In this document: positions 45,157 through 53,429 of the stretch, piece after piece | How positions within the stretch are numbered: the stretch's first letter is position 1 | Layout: each line of letters begins with the position of its first letter | Assembly (NCBI RefSeq): GCF_013337285.1 | Contig: NZ_SUPW01000006.1 | Coordinates: 124,001-188,000, forward strand | Direction: 5' to 3' | From: Agrobacterium tumefaciens | GTDB taxonomy: Bacteria; Pseudomonadota; Alphaproteobacteria; Rhizobiales; Rhizobiaceae | DNA length: 64,000 bases | Position numbers and translations under genes: made by a program | Notes under the pieces: model-generated | Told to the model about the DNA's origin: nothing | Seen by the model: the letters and a program-made list of their open reading frames with translations, nothing else | Databases searched by the model: none

Positions 45157-46005
45157 TTGTTGCGCATGGACTCGATGCCTTATCCGGATACATTGACGGC
45201 TCGCGCCGAACTCTGCCGCAGCGTTATTCTTTCCGCCGGGGAACTGGTGCTGAAAGGTTTTCAGGGCGAAGCGACACGCAGCTTCTCGATGAAGGGGCCA
45301 CAGGACTTTCTGACCGTCACGGATGCTGCCTCCGAAGCGCATATTCGCGGGGCCATCGCGGCTTGTTTTCCCGATGACAGTTTTTTCGGAGAAGAAGGCG
45401 GCGGGGAGATTGGCGAGCGCGTCTGGGTCGTGGACCCCATCGACGGCACTGCGAATTTCGCCCGCGGCATTCCACATTTCTGCATCTCCATCGCTTATGT
45501 CGAAAACGGGCGAACAGAGCTTGGCGCGATCTATAATCCCGCCCTTGACGAGCTTTATTTCGCCCGTCGCGGGGAGGGGGCGACGCGCAACGGCTTGCCG
45601 CTCCGGGTGTCGGAGACGGAGCGTTTCGATGCGGCGTCGATTGAAATGGGCTGGTCGACCCGCGTGGCGAATGACGTCTATCTCGACGTCGTCAAGAACC
45701 TGCTCGATATGGGCACCAATGTCCGCCGCGCCGGCTCAGGGGCCATGGCGCTTGCCTATGTGGCTGATGGCCGCTCCGATGCCTATCTCGAATTGCATAT
45801 GAATTCATGGGATTGTCTTGCGGGGCTGCTACTCGTCAGCGAAGCTGGCGGGGATGTCTGCCCTTTCCTGGAAATCGGTAGTCTTGAAGATGGCGGGCCG
45901 GTGCTGGCGGCAGCCGGCGGTGTTGCCAAAGGTGTCAGTGAGGCATCGAACATACCTTTGGCCGAGCGGCAGCCGTCCGGTGGGCAGCGGGCCGCATCGG
46001 CCTGA
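45157..46005 (+). CDS. Inositol monophosphatase-family phosphatase, copy 1
   Basis: A 282-residue Mg-dependent phosphatase of the IMPase/FBPase/CysQ superfamily. A TTG at 45157 is taken as the start because it lies six bases after AGAGG; ATG at 45166 (MDSMPYPDT) is the alternative. Metal and catalytic motifs: DFLTVTD (about 50), GEEGGG (about 78), VDPIDGTANFARG (about 91-103) and SWDCLAG (about 222). The family dephosphorylates inositol phosphates, sugar phosphates or PAP. It opens unit 1 of the LacI-controlled system, and a homologue lies in unit 2 at 58108-59019. Substrate open. Confidence 0.88.
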   Translation: MLRMDSMPYPDTLTARAELCRSVILSAGELVLKGFQGEATRSFSMKGPQDFLTVTDAASEAHIRGAIAACFPDDSFFGEEGGGEIGERVWVVDPIDGTANFARGIPHFCISIAYVENGRTELGAIYNPALDELYFARRGEGATRNGLPLRVSETERFDAASIEMGWSTRVANDVYLDVVKNLLDMGTNVRRAGSGAMALAYVADGRSDAYLELHMNSWDCLAGLLLVSEAGGDVCPFLEIGSLEDGGPVLAAAGGVAKGVSEASNIPLAERQPSGGQRAASA

Positions 46006-46011
46006 TTTTAG

Positions 46012-46045
46012 ACGAAGCTCAGCCCGTGATGAAGGGCTGCTTCGT
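46012..46045 (+). other. Intercistronic hairpin between phosphatase genes of unit 1
   Basis: ACGAAGC and AGCCC on the left pair with GGGCT and GCTTCGT on the right to form a 12-bp stem with a 2-base bulge and an 8-base loop. It occupies most of the 57-bp gap before the ribosome site of the next gene. It lacks a T-run and may tune relative expression. Confidence 0.5.
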
Positions 46046-46062
46046 GCATGTGGAGGAATGAC

Positions 46063-46671
46063 ATGGATGGACCCGTTTATGCCCGGCCTGCGATCAGCCT
46101 GATTTCGGAAGGGCTCGGCCCGCACAATGCTGCGCTTTATATCGGCGGCAGCGACGGTGCGAGTGATCTCGGGCTCCTGCGCCGGCACGGCATCACCACC
46201 GTCGTCAATTGCGCCGTCAATCTCGACATCAATCTCGTACAGGCGGTGGCGGAAGAGGGTGATAAGCGCGCCGTGGGCTATGGCGATATCCGTTATTACA
46301 AGCTTGGCCTGATCGATGGCGAAGGCAGTCCCGACACGATGATGCTGGGAGCCTATTACATTCTCGACGGCGCGCTTCGGCAGACAATGCCAAAACGCGA
46401 AACCTATCCTTTCCCCGATGGTGGCAATGTGCTGGTCAACTGCCGCAGCGGCCGCAGCCGCTCCGTCTCGCTGGTAGCGCTTTTCCTCCACAAGCAGCAG
46501 CCGCATCTTTACCCCACACTTGACGACGCGGTTTCCGTGATCCGCACCAGGCGGGAATTGCGGCCCGATGAATGGTTCGAGACGCCGAAACCCATGCTTT
46601 ATGCCGCCGCCCGCCGTGCTTCCGGCTGGATCGACATGGTTGAAGGCAGAAAGACCGCTCAATCATGCTGA
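46063..46671 (+). CDS. Dual-specificity-type Cys-X5-Arg phosphatase-like protein, copy 1
   Basis: A 202-residue protein. ATG at 46063 (MDGPVYARPAISLIS) follows TGGAGGAATGAC. The active-site loop reads VLVNCRSGRSRSV with Cys127 and the Cys-X5-Arg spacing of protein-tyrosine and dual-specificity phosphatases. An Asn replaces the usual His before Cys. The GITTVVNCAVNLD segment near 43-55 matches the beta strand and turn of DSP folds. A general acid Asp may lie in LIDGEGSPD (about 83-91). It overlaps the next gene by 7 bp. In this setting a small phosphorylated metabolite is a likelier substrate than protein. A homologue is at 59069-59695. Confidence 0.8.
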   Translation: MDGPVYARPAISLISEGLGPHNAALYIGGSDGASDLGLLRRHGITTVVNCAVNLDINLVQAVAEEGDKRAVGYGDIRYYKLGLIDGEGSPDTMMLGAYYILDGALRQTMPKRETYPFPDGGNVLVNCRSGRSRSVSLVALFLHKQQPHLYPTLDDAVSVIRTRRELRPDEWFETPKPMLYAAARRASGWIDMVEGRKTAQSC

Positions 46672-48350
46672 CACGTGCGCTTCCTTCCGTCGCCGTCATT
46701 GCCGACGCGCATTTTCATGACACGGCCGCTGATTTCGGATTTCCGGGCATCGAGATCGATGGTGAGCGCATCACCATGCGCAGCTGGTCGGATACACGCG
46801 AATCCACCCGGGTTTTCAACGAGAGCGCCGATGCGCTGCATGCCGCACTCGAAGAGGTGAGGCAACGCGGCATTCGCCATGTGGTGCTGCTTGGCGATTA
46901 TACCGATGACGGCCAGCGGGCGACCACCGAAACGCTGAAGGGCATTCTCGAGCGTCATCGTGATGCCCACGGCACCGCTTTTTATGCATTGCCCGGAAAC
47001 CACGATATTTTCGGGCCAAGCGGCCGGCACCATACCAAGGAATTCCTGACGGAAAATGGCCGATGCCTTTCCGTTTCGAGCGATGCACGGCGGGCCGGGG
47101 AGCGGGTTGTTATCAGCGACCGGATGTATTGCGAGGGCTATCCAGTGGGCCTCGGCCCCATGGCGGCCTTCGGATATTTCCGCCAGCCGGACTATATTCA
47201 TTGGGAAACGCCGTTCGGTCTCTCCGACTTGGCGGAAGACCGCCTGTACGAGGTGCGCTCGCCCGATGGACACAATGTCTACCAGCTGATGGATGCCTCC
47301 TATCTCGTCGAGCCGGAGCCGGGTCTCTGGCTACTGATGATTGACGCCAATATTTTCGAACCGCTCGATGGTACTTTCAAGACAGGCGAAGAGGCGGCCT
47401 TCACCGACAGCACCTCCGGCGGCTGGAACGCGCTTTTGCGCTGCAAACCCTTCATCATCGACTGGATTGCCGATGTGCGTCATAGGGCAGAGGCGCTGGG
47501 CAAAACGTTGCTTGGCTTTTCCCACTATCCGGCGCTCGATCCTTTTGATGGCGCAAGCGGTGCCGAGGGCGCGCTGTTCGGCGAAACCAATGTCGTGCGC
47601 CGCACGCCGCGCAAAGCGGTGGAGGATGCGCTGCGTCACGCCGGGCTTGCCATCCATTTCAGCGGGCACCTGCATGTGGAAGGTGTGACAAGGCGCGGGG
47701 AAGGGGAGAGTTCGCTCACCAATATCGCCGTGCCGTCGCTGGTGGCCTTTCCGCCTGCCTTCAAGGTTGTCCACCCGTCGCGGCAGGAAATCACTGTGGA
47801 GACGGTGGAGATGGACGCTCTGCCGATCAACAGCCTTATTTGCCGAGGCTATGCGCAGGAAACGGTGCTGGCTGGCGAGGACGAGGACCGGGCGTTTGCG
47901 GCGGGCAACTATGGCGAGTTTCTGCTTGGTCACAAACGGGCGCTGATCAGGCACCGTTATTTCATCAAGGAATGGCCGGCCGAGGTTGTGGCGGCCATTG
48001 CGGATAAAACCGTGCAGGATGTCATTGGCCTGATTGGAAAAAAGGGCGCATCCACATCGGACGGCCTCGTGCTGGCTTCTGAATTACCGATGTTCGAGCT
48101 GATTGCCGATTGGTATTGCCTGCGTCAGGGCGCGGGTCTTGCCCTGCCGCATATCCAGCCGGAGCGGCTTTCCCTCTATCGGGTGCTTGCAGAACGCTTC
48201 GGCCGCGAGGCGGATCGCCACGACGGTTCCGTTCAAAGCTTTATCGAAATCTTCTTCGGTGCGCTTGGCCTGTTTCTGGAGCGTGCTGAAGGCAGTTCGC
48301 GTGATCTCACGCTTCAGTTCGCTCCACAATATGAGCGCGTAGCGGTTTGA
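46665..48350 (+). CDS. Calcineurin-like metallophosphoesterase
   Basis: A 561-residue enzyme. The dimetal motifs are in order: VIADAHFHD (Asp-x-His, about 11-19), LGDYTDDG (about 70), LPGNHDIFG (about 107), GFSHYPAL (about 284) and HFSGHLHVEG (about 327). The C-terminal 200 residues (about 360-561) are an extra domain I do not recognise. No signal peptide. It should hydrolyse a phosphodiester or monoester in the cytoplasm, before or alongside the two other phosphatases of the operon. Its start overlaps the end of the Cys-X5-Arg phosphatase gene. Confidence 0.88.
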   Translation: MLTRALPSVAVIADAHFHDTAADFGFPGIEIDGERITMRSWSDTRESTRVFNESADALHAALEEVRQRGIRHVVLLGDYTDDGQRATTETLKGILERHRDAHGTAFYALPGNHDIFGPSGRHHTKEFLTENGRCLSVSSDARRAGERVVISDRMYCEGYPVGLGPMAAFGYFRQPDYIHWETPFGLSDLAEDRLYEVRSPDGHNVYQLMDASYLVEPEPGLWLLMIDANIFEPLDGTFKTGEEAAFTDSTSGGWNALLRCKPFIIDWIADVRHRAEALGKTLLGFSHYPALDPFDGASGAEGALFGETNVVRRTPRKAVEDALRHAGLAIHFSGHLHVEGVTRRGEGESSLTNIAVPSLVAFPPAFKVVHPSRQEITVETVEMDALPINSLICRGYAQETVLAGEDEDRAFAAGNYGEFLLGHKRALIRHRYFIKEWPAEVVAAIADKTVQDVIGLIGKKGASTSDGLVLASELPMFELIADWYCLRQGAGLALPHIQPERLSLYRVLAERFGREADRHDGSVQSFIEIFFGALGLFLERAEGSSRDLTLQFAPQYERVAV

Positions 48351-48429
48351 TCTGAAGGTTTTGCAACGGGCTGCTGCATCGCAGCCCCGAGTGCAGACCG
48401 GCGGCGGGGACGACAGGCGAGGTGATCCG

Positions 48430-50073
48430 ATGGAATCGGTCGTTGTCAGCATCAATCTGTTCGGCGCGGTGGCGCTGCTACTTTTCGGCCTTGCGCAGAT
48501 CAAGGACGGCATGTCGCGCGCGTTTGGCGCCAGGCTTCGCACCGGTCTTGCCGCCGGCACGCGGGGCGGTTTTCGCTCCTTCGTTGCCGGTCTCGTGGCG
48601 ACGATCGCCTTGCAGAGTTCGACTGCGACCGCGCTGATGGTCGCTTCTTTCGTTGAAAAAGACCTTATCGCGCCGGCCATGGCGCAGATCGTGCTGCTGG
48701 GAGCCAATGTTGGCACCGCGATGACTGCGTGGATTGTCGCGCTCGGGCTTGGCTGGCTGTCGCCAATGCTCATCCTCGCGGGCGTCATCCTGCTACGGGG
48801 AAAATCGGCGCAGCGGCAGGGAGCGGGTGCGGCCCTTGCCGGTGTCGGCCTGATGCTGCTTTCCCTGCATCTTCTTTCCGCCGCGACCGATCCTATCAGA
48901 CAATCACCGGCGCTTGGCCTCTTCATTTCATTGCTTGGCGATGCCTGGCCGGTGGCGCTGATTTTCTCCGCCGTCCTGGCGGTGCTGGCATCTTCCAGCC
49001 TTGCGATTGTCGTTCTCATCCTGTCGCTCGCGGCAAGCGGCGGCATCGAAACGAGCCTCGTCATCGTGCTGGTGCTCGGCGCCAATCTCGGCGGTGCGGT
49101 GCCACCGGTGCTGGCAACGCTGAAAGCGCCGATTGCGGCGCGCCGGGTGACTGTCGGCAACCTCATCGTCAGGGCCATCGGCTGTCTTCTGGCCCTGCCT
49201 CTTGCCGGATATGGCGCGGTGCTTCTGGATATGTCGCCCTTTTCGCACGCCAATCTCGCGGTTGATGCGCATCTTTTCTTCAATCTGGCTGTTGCCGCCA
49301 TCGCGTGGCCGCTCTCGCCGCTGCTTTTGCGGGTAACGAAGGCAATGCTGCCGGAAAAAGAGGGAAGCGAAAGCAGCCGCAGCTATCTCGACAGTCACGA
49401 TCTCGATCAGCCGGTTGCAGCACTTGCCGGTGCAAGCCGCGAGGTGCTGCTGGTCGGCGACCTGATCGAGCGCATGCTGCGGCAGGCAAGCGAGGCGATG
49501 CGCGATAGCGACGTCGCGAAACTCAACGACATCAGCAGGCTGGAAGGCCGGGTCGACCGCATACAGCATGACATCAAGGTCTATGTCTCGAAGGTCGGAC
49601 AGGATGGGCTTTGCCGGAAAGACCAGCGCCGCGCGATGGATATCGTCGAATATGCCATCAATCTCGAACATATCGGCGATATTATCGAGAAGGGTATCCG
49701 TCCGGAAATCGCCAAGAAGATCGATCTTGGCCTGCAGTTTTCCGCTGACGGCAAGAGTGAGCTGGAGCGTCTTTTCGCCGTCACACTCGACAATATCCGC
49801 ATGGCCCAATCGGTTTTCGCGACCCGCAATGCTGATCTTGCCCGCCGGCTGGTGGAAGTGAAGGAAGATGTGCGGCGTCTCGAAAAGCAGTCTTCGGAGC
49901 GCCATTTGCAGCGCCTGCGTGATGGCCGCGCCGACAGCATCCAGACCAGTTCCGTGCATCTGGACATGCTGCGCGACCTCAAACGCATCAACGCCCATAT
50001 CGCCGCCGTCGCTCATCCGATCCTCGATGAAAGCGGCCTCCTGATTGAAAGCCGCATCAAGCAGGTGGGTTAG
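48430..50073 (+). CDS. Na/Pi-cotransporter-family protein with PhoU-like domain
   Basis: A 547-residue inner-membrane protein. ATG at 48430 (MESVVVSINLFGAVALLLFGL) follows GAGGTGAT. Two inverted repeats carry the family signatures ALQSSTATALM (about 61-71) and LASSSLAIVVLIL (about 180-195). The hydrophobic core ends near residue 310. A helical C-terminal PhoU-like domain (about 330-540) follows, as in bacterial YjbB-type proteins, which export phosphate. In an operon of three intracellular phosphatases, export of released phosphate is a sensible role. It ends tail-to-tail with the lacI-type gene, their stop codons overlapping. Confidence 0.87.
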   Translation: MESVVVSINLFGAVALLLFGLAQIKDGMSRAFGARLRTGLAAGTRGGFRSFVAGLVATIALQSSTATALMVASFVEKDLIAPAMAQIVLLGANVGTAMTAWIVALGLGWLSPMLILAGVILLRGKSAQRQGAGAALAGVGLMLLSLHLLSAATDPIRQSPALGLFISLLGDAWPVALIFSAVLAVLASSSLAIVVLILSLAASGGIETSLVIVLVLGANLGGAVPPVLATLKAPIAARRVTVGNLIVRAIGCLLALPLAGYGAVLLDMSPFSHANLAVDAHLFFNLAVAAIAWPLSPLLLRVTKAMLPEKEGSESSRSYLDSHDLDQPVAALAGASREVLLVGDLIERMLRQASEAMRDSDVAKLNDISRLEGRVDRIQHDIKVYVSKVGQDGLCRKDQRRAMDIVEYAINLEHIGDIIEKGIRPEIAKKIDLGLQFSADGKSELERLFAVTLDNIRMAQSVFATRNADLARRLVEVKEDVRRLEKQSSERHLQRLRDGRADSIQTSSVHLDMLRDLKRINAHIAAVAHPILDESGLLIESRIKQVG

Positions 50074-51056
50074 CGCGCGGTGATGCGCTCGACCATGGAA
50101 ACGGGCACGACCTGAAGCCGGGTTTCCGGCAGGTCGCTGTCGAGAGCGGTCAGGACTTTTTCGGTCAGCGCGTCGAAGGATTGGGCAACGGTGGTCAGTT
50201 GATAGCTTTTCCAGCCAGCCTGTGGAATATCGTCGAAACCGACGATCGAGAGATCTTCCGGCACCCGGCGGCCCATTTCCAGCCGCGCAGCGTCCATGAA
50301 ACCGAGCGCCAGCAGGTCGGTTACACAGAAAGCGCCATCGATCGCCTTGTCGGCCAGCAATTCGCAACCGGCCTGATAACCGCTGTCATAACTTGTCGGT
50401 CCGCCGGACCAGGGAACGACCTCGATGCCTTCGATGGTCATGCGCTGGGTGAAGGCGCCGGCGCGGCGCAATTGTGCCGGGGTCTGGCTGCCGCTGGAAA
50501 TGACCGCGACCTTCCGGCATTTCGCCGCCACAAGCCGCATGGCGGCAAGGTCGGCACCGTGGGAATCGTCGCTCAGCACCATATTCGTATCGGTGCGGTC
50601 GAGACGCTGATTGATGAGGATGAGGCGCACGCCATTGGCGATGCATTCATCGACGATCGAGGCCGGCGGTTCGCCGGAGAGAACGACGATCGCCTGGGCG
50701 CGGAACTCGAAAAGAAGCTCGATCAGCGGCGCGATATCCTTGCGCGCATCGGCCGCATTCAGCAGCAGACATTGCAGACCGCGACGCAGAAGGCCGATGC
50801 TGAGCAGGTCGAGCTGCTTTGAAATGAAGGGAGAGCTGAGATTGGCGCCGACGACCCCGATGAGGTTGGAGCGGTCATTGTTGAGGCCTTGCGCCAGACG
50901 GTTGACGCGGTAGCCAAGTTCCTGCGCGGCTTTCAGCACCTTACGCCGTACCACCTTCGAAACGCTGCCGCCGGGGGTGAAGGTGCGCGAGACGGCGGAG
51001 CGCGAAACCCCGGCCTTTTTCGCCACCTCTTCGGCTGTCACGAACCCTCTCGCCAT
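50070..51056 (-). CDS. LacI-family regulator of the organophosphate system
   Basis: A 328-residue regulator starting MARGFVTAEEVAKKAGVSRSAVSRTFTPGG. The helix-turn-helix is at about 6-27, the hinge helix at RRKVLKAAQELGYRVNRLAQGL, and a periplasmic-binding-protein-like sensor domain runs from about 62 to the end (LIGVVGANLSSPF, then VGFDDIPQAGW near 270). It lies between the two phosphatase units and is divergent from unit 2. TGAWCACGYGTKCA motifs sit upstream of both units, so it probably controls both, with a phosphorylated or dephosphorylated sugar-like effector. The controlled set is inferred from motif and position. Confidence 0.92.
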   Translation of the reverse strand: MARGFVTAEEVAKKAGVSRSAVSRTFTPGGSVSKVVRRKVLKAAQELGYRVNRLAQGLNNDRSNLIGVVGANLSSPFISKQLDLLSIGLLRRGLQCLLLNAADARKDIAPLIELLFEFRAQAIVVLSGEPPASIVDECIANGVRLILINQRLDRTDTNMVLSDDSHGADLAAMRLVAAKCRKVAVISSGSQTPAQLRRAGAFTQRMTIEGIEVVPWSGGPTSYDSGYQAGCELLADKAIDGAFCVTDLLALGFMDAARLEMGRRVPEDLSIVGFDDIPQAGWKSYQLTTVAQSFDALTEKVLTALDSDLPETRLQVVPVSMVERITAR

Positions 51057-51297
51057 TCAATTCCCCCGGTTGCGAAATCCTATGCCTGATACCACAGGCG
51101 ATGTGGCGTCGGCTATTCCAATCGAAATTTTTCAGCTGCCCGCCGCTGCGCGAGGGCAGGGAGATGACGTACACTCCTGGAAAACGTCCCATTCGTTCCA
51201 TTGCTGTCCCGCCGGGAAAAACATTCCTCCGTTCATCATGCTAAAAAAATTACAGTTTTGTGACAAAAAGACGTTTTAAAACAAATAAATAACTTAG

Positions 51298-51311
51298 TGA
51301 TCACGTGTGCA
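51298..51311 (+). promoter_or_regulatory. Third copy of the LacI-type operator motif, ahead of unit 2
   Basis: TGATCACGTGTGCA differs at one base from the copy at 45111-45124. It lies in the 519-bp divergent region between the lacI-type gene and the transporter operon, nine bases upstream of a TTGACA (51320-51325). If TTGACA is the -35 box the -10 (near ATCATG, 51344) is poor, so the exact promoter is uncertain. Confidence 0.55.
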
Positions 51312-51368
51312 TTTTTTCGTTGACAAACCGCCTTTAAAGACGGATCATGCATTCCAAGGTCGAGTGAT

Positions 51369-51390
51369 ATATGGAATTTTTATTCCATAT
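51369..51390 (+). promoter_or_regulatory. Perfect 22-bp palindrome upstream of the transporter operon
   Basis: Arms ATATGGAAT and ATTCCATAT surround TTTT, giving a perfect 9-4-9 inverted repeat about 186 bp upstream of the permease start. AT-rich arms of this type are usual for a regulator site rather than a terminator. Which protein binds is unknown. A GGGAGGAG with no suitable start codon follows at 51413-51420. The remainder of 51391-51575 shows no gene. Confidence 0.5.
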
Positions 51391-51575
51391 TCGCTTTGCC
51401 GACGATGTTTTCGGGAGGAGCTGGGATCATCGTTGTTGGCGGGTTTTGGGCACCCGCTTCTGAAGCATTGATGCATTGCTGAAGGTCACGCACGCGCCGC
51501 CTGTTTTGCAGGCTGTGCGAAGGCAGTTTTTTGCCGGCGTGTCAGGGCAGTGGTGTGGCCATACGGGGAGAGATA

Positions 51576-53429
51576 ATGGCTCTTTTAAGCGAATCAACGA
51601 AGGCGGAGGCATTGGGGCGTCCCCCGGCGACCGCGCCTTCGGCATGGCAGGCCTGGCGATATCGCCTCAAGGTCGCGCTCCGGGAGCCGACGACGCTGAT
51701 CGGCGTTCTGACGGCCCTGCTTTTCACCTATCTGATCGTCATTCCGATCATTTCGATCGTTTTCGATGCGGTGCGCGTGCAATTCGGCCACGAACGGCGT
51801 CTTGGCAAAGATGTTGGCGACCTCACGCTTTATTATCTCGACAGAGCGTTTTTCTCGCCTGTCGCGACAGACCTTTTCTGGCGACCGCTCTTCAACACCC
51901 TGACGGTAGCTTTCGGGGCGATTGCGCTTTCGCTGGTCATCGGCACCGTGCTTGCCTGGCTTATCAGCCGCACGGATATGTTCGGCCGTCGTTGGTTCGC
52001 CACCGCGCTGATCGTGCCTTATATGCTGCCGGCCTGGACCTTCGCGCTGGCATGGACGACCCTGTTCAAAAACCGCACCGTTGGCGGCCAGCCCGGCTGG
52101 TTCGAGGCAATAGGCCTGACACCGCCGGACTGGGTGGCCTATGGGCGCTTCCCGATCACCATCATCCTTGCGCTGCATTACACGCCTTTCGTCATCCTGC
52201 TGTTCGGCTCGGCGCTTCGCCGCTTCGACTCGCAGCTTGAGGATTCCGCCCGCATTCTCGGCGCACACCGTTATCAGGTGGCCTTGCAGATCATCATGCC
52301 GCTGATGCGCCCGGCGCTGCTGTCTTCCATGGTGCTGATCTTTGCGAAGTGCCTTGGCGAGTTCGGTGTGCCTTATGTTCTGGGGCTTCCCGTGAAATTC
52401 GAAGTCCTGTCGACTTCGCTGTTCCGCAGCATCGCCTCGCGCCAGACCGGCGTTGCCGGTGTCGTTGCGGCTGCGATCATGCTCATCGGCATCGTCACGC
52501 TGATGATTGACGCCCGCCTCGTTCGCGAAGCCCGCCGTTTCGTGACGATCGGGTCGAAGGGTTCGATGAACCGTCTAAGCCGTCTCGGCAAGATGCGGCT
52601 TCCGGCAACCGGCTTTGCCGCTGCCGTCTTTATACTCAGCGTCGGCCTGCCGCTTCTGACCCTGGCGCTCTCGACCGTCATGAAGATGCCGGCCAGATTC
52701 TCGCTCGATAACTTCACACTCGATTACTGGATCGGCACCAACCTCAACACGGTGGCCTTGCAGACCGGTGTTCTCTTGAGTCCCGATCTCTGGGCGGCCG
52801 CCAAAAACACGATGATGATCGTTGGCCTTGCCTCGCTGACATCAGGCGTTCTCGGTCTCTTGGTCGGCTATGTCGTCATCCGCACGCCGGTGCGCGCGCT
52901 GTCGGTCTATCTGCGACAGGTAACGTTCCTGCCTTATCTCGTGCCGGGCATCGCCTTTGCCGCCGCCTATCTGTCGCTGTTTGCCGTTCCGCGCGGGCCG
53001 ATGCCGGCGCTCTATGGCACGGTGACGATCCTTATCCTCGCACTGATTGCCGACCAGATGCCCTATGCCTCACGCGCCGGCATTTCGGCCATGACGCAGC
53101 TTGGAAAGGACCCGGAAGAGGCGGCGCAGATCGCCGGGGCCGGCTGGTTCCGCCGCATGATCTCCATCGTCATCCCGATCCAGAAGGGATCGCTGGTGAC
53201 GGGGGTTCTCCTGCCCTTCATCTCGGGCATCAAGGGCTTGAGCCTTTTCGTCATCCTCGCCGTGCCGAGCACGGACGTGCTGACCACCTACTCGCTTCGG
53301 CTGGTCGATTACCATTACACGCAGGCCGCAAACGCCGTGGTGCTGATCATCGCCGGCATCGCCTATTTCGGCACGCTGTTGGCCCAGAAACTGACCCGCA
53401 CAAATCTTGCAGAAGGACTTGGAAGCTGA
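51576..53429 (+). CDS. Fused double-permease of an AfuB/FbpB-type ABC importer
   Basis: A 617-residue inner-membrane protein of two joined permease halves. ATG at 51576 (MALLSESTKAEALGR) follows GGGGAGAGATA. Each half has an EAA-type loop: DSQLEDSARILGAHRYQVALQIIMPLMRP in the first (about residue 220) and LGKDPEEAAQIAGAGWFRRMISIVIPIQKG in the second (about 515). About twelve helices in total. This architecture is shared by ferric-iron importers (FbpB) and by AfuB, whose system carries sugar phosphates. The stop overlaps the ATPase start (TGATG). The neighbouring phosphatase genes argue for an organophosphate rather than iron. Confidence 0.92.
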   Translation: MALLSESTKAEALGRPPATAPSAWQAWRYRLKVALREPTTLIGVLTALLFTYLIVIPIISIVFDAVRVQFGHERRLGKDVGDLTLYYLDRAFFSPVATDLFWRPLFNTLTVAFGAIALSLVIGTVLAWLISRTDMFGRRWFATALIVPYMLPAWTFALAWTTLFKNRTVGGQPGWFEAIGLTPPDWVAYGRFPITIILALHYTPFVILLFGSALRRFDSQLEDSARILGAHRYQVALQIIMPLMRPALLSSMVLIFAKCLGEFGVPYVLGLPVKFEVLSTSLFRSIASRQTGVAGVVAAAIMLIGIVTLMIDARLVREARRFVTIGSKGSMNRLSRLGKMRLPATGFAAAVFILSVGLPLLTLALSTVMKMPARFSLDNFTLDYWIGTNLNTVALQTGVLLSPDLWAAAKNTMMIVGLASLTSGVLGLLVGYVVIRTPVRALSVYLRQVTFLPYLVPGIAFAAAYLSLFAVPRGPMPALYGTVTILILALIADQMPYASRAGISAMTQLGKDPEEAAQIAGAGWFRRMISIVIPIQKGSLVTGVLLPFISGIKGLSLFVILAVPSTDVLTTYSLRLVDYHYTQAANAVVLIIAGIAYFGTLLAQKLTRTNLAEGLGS

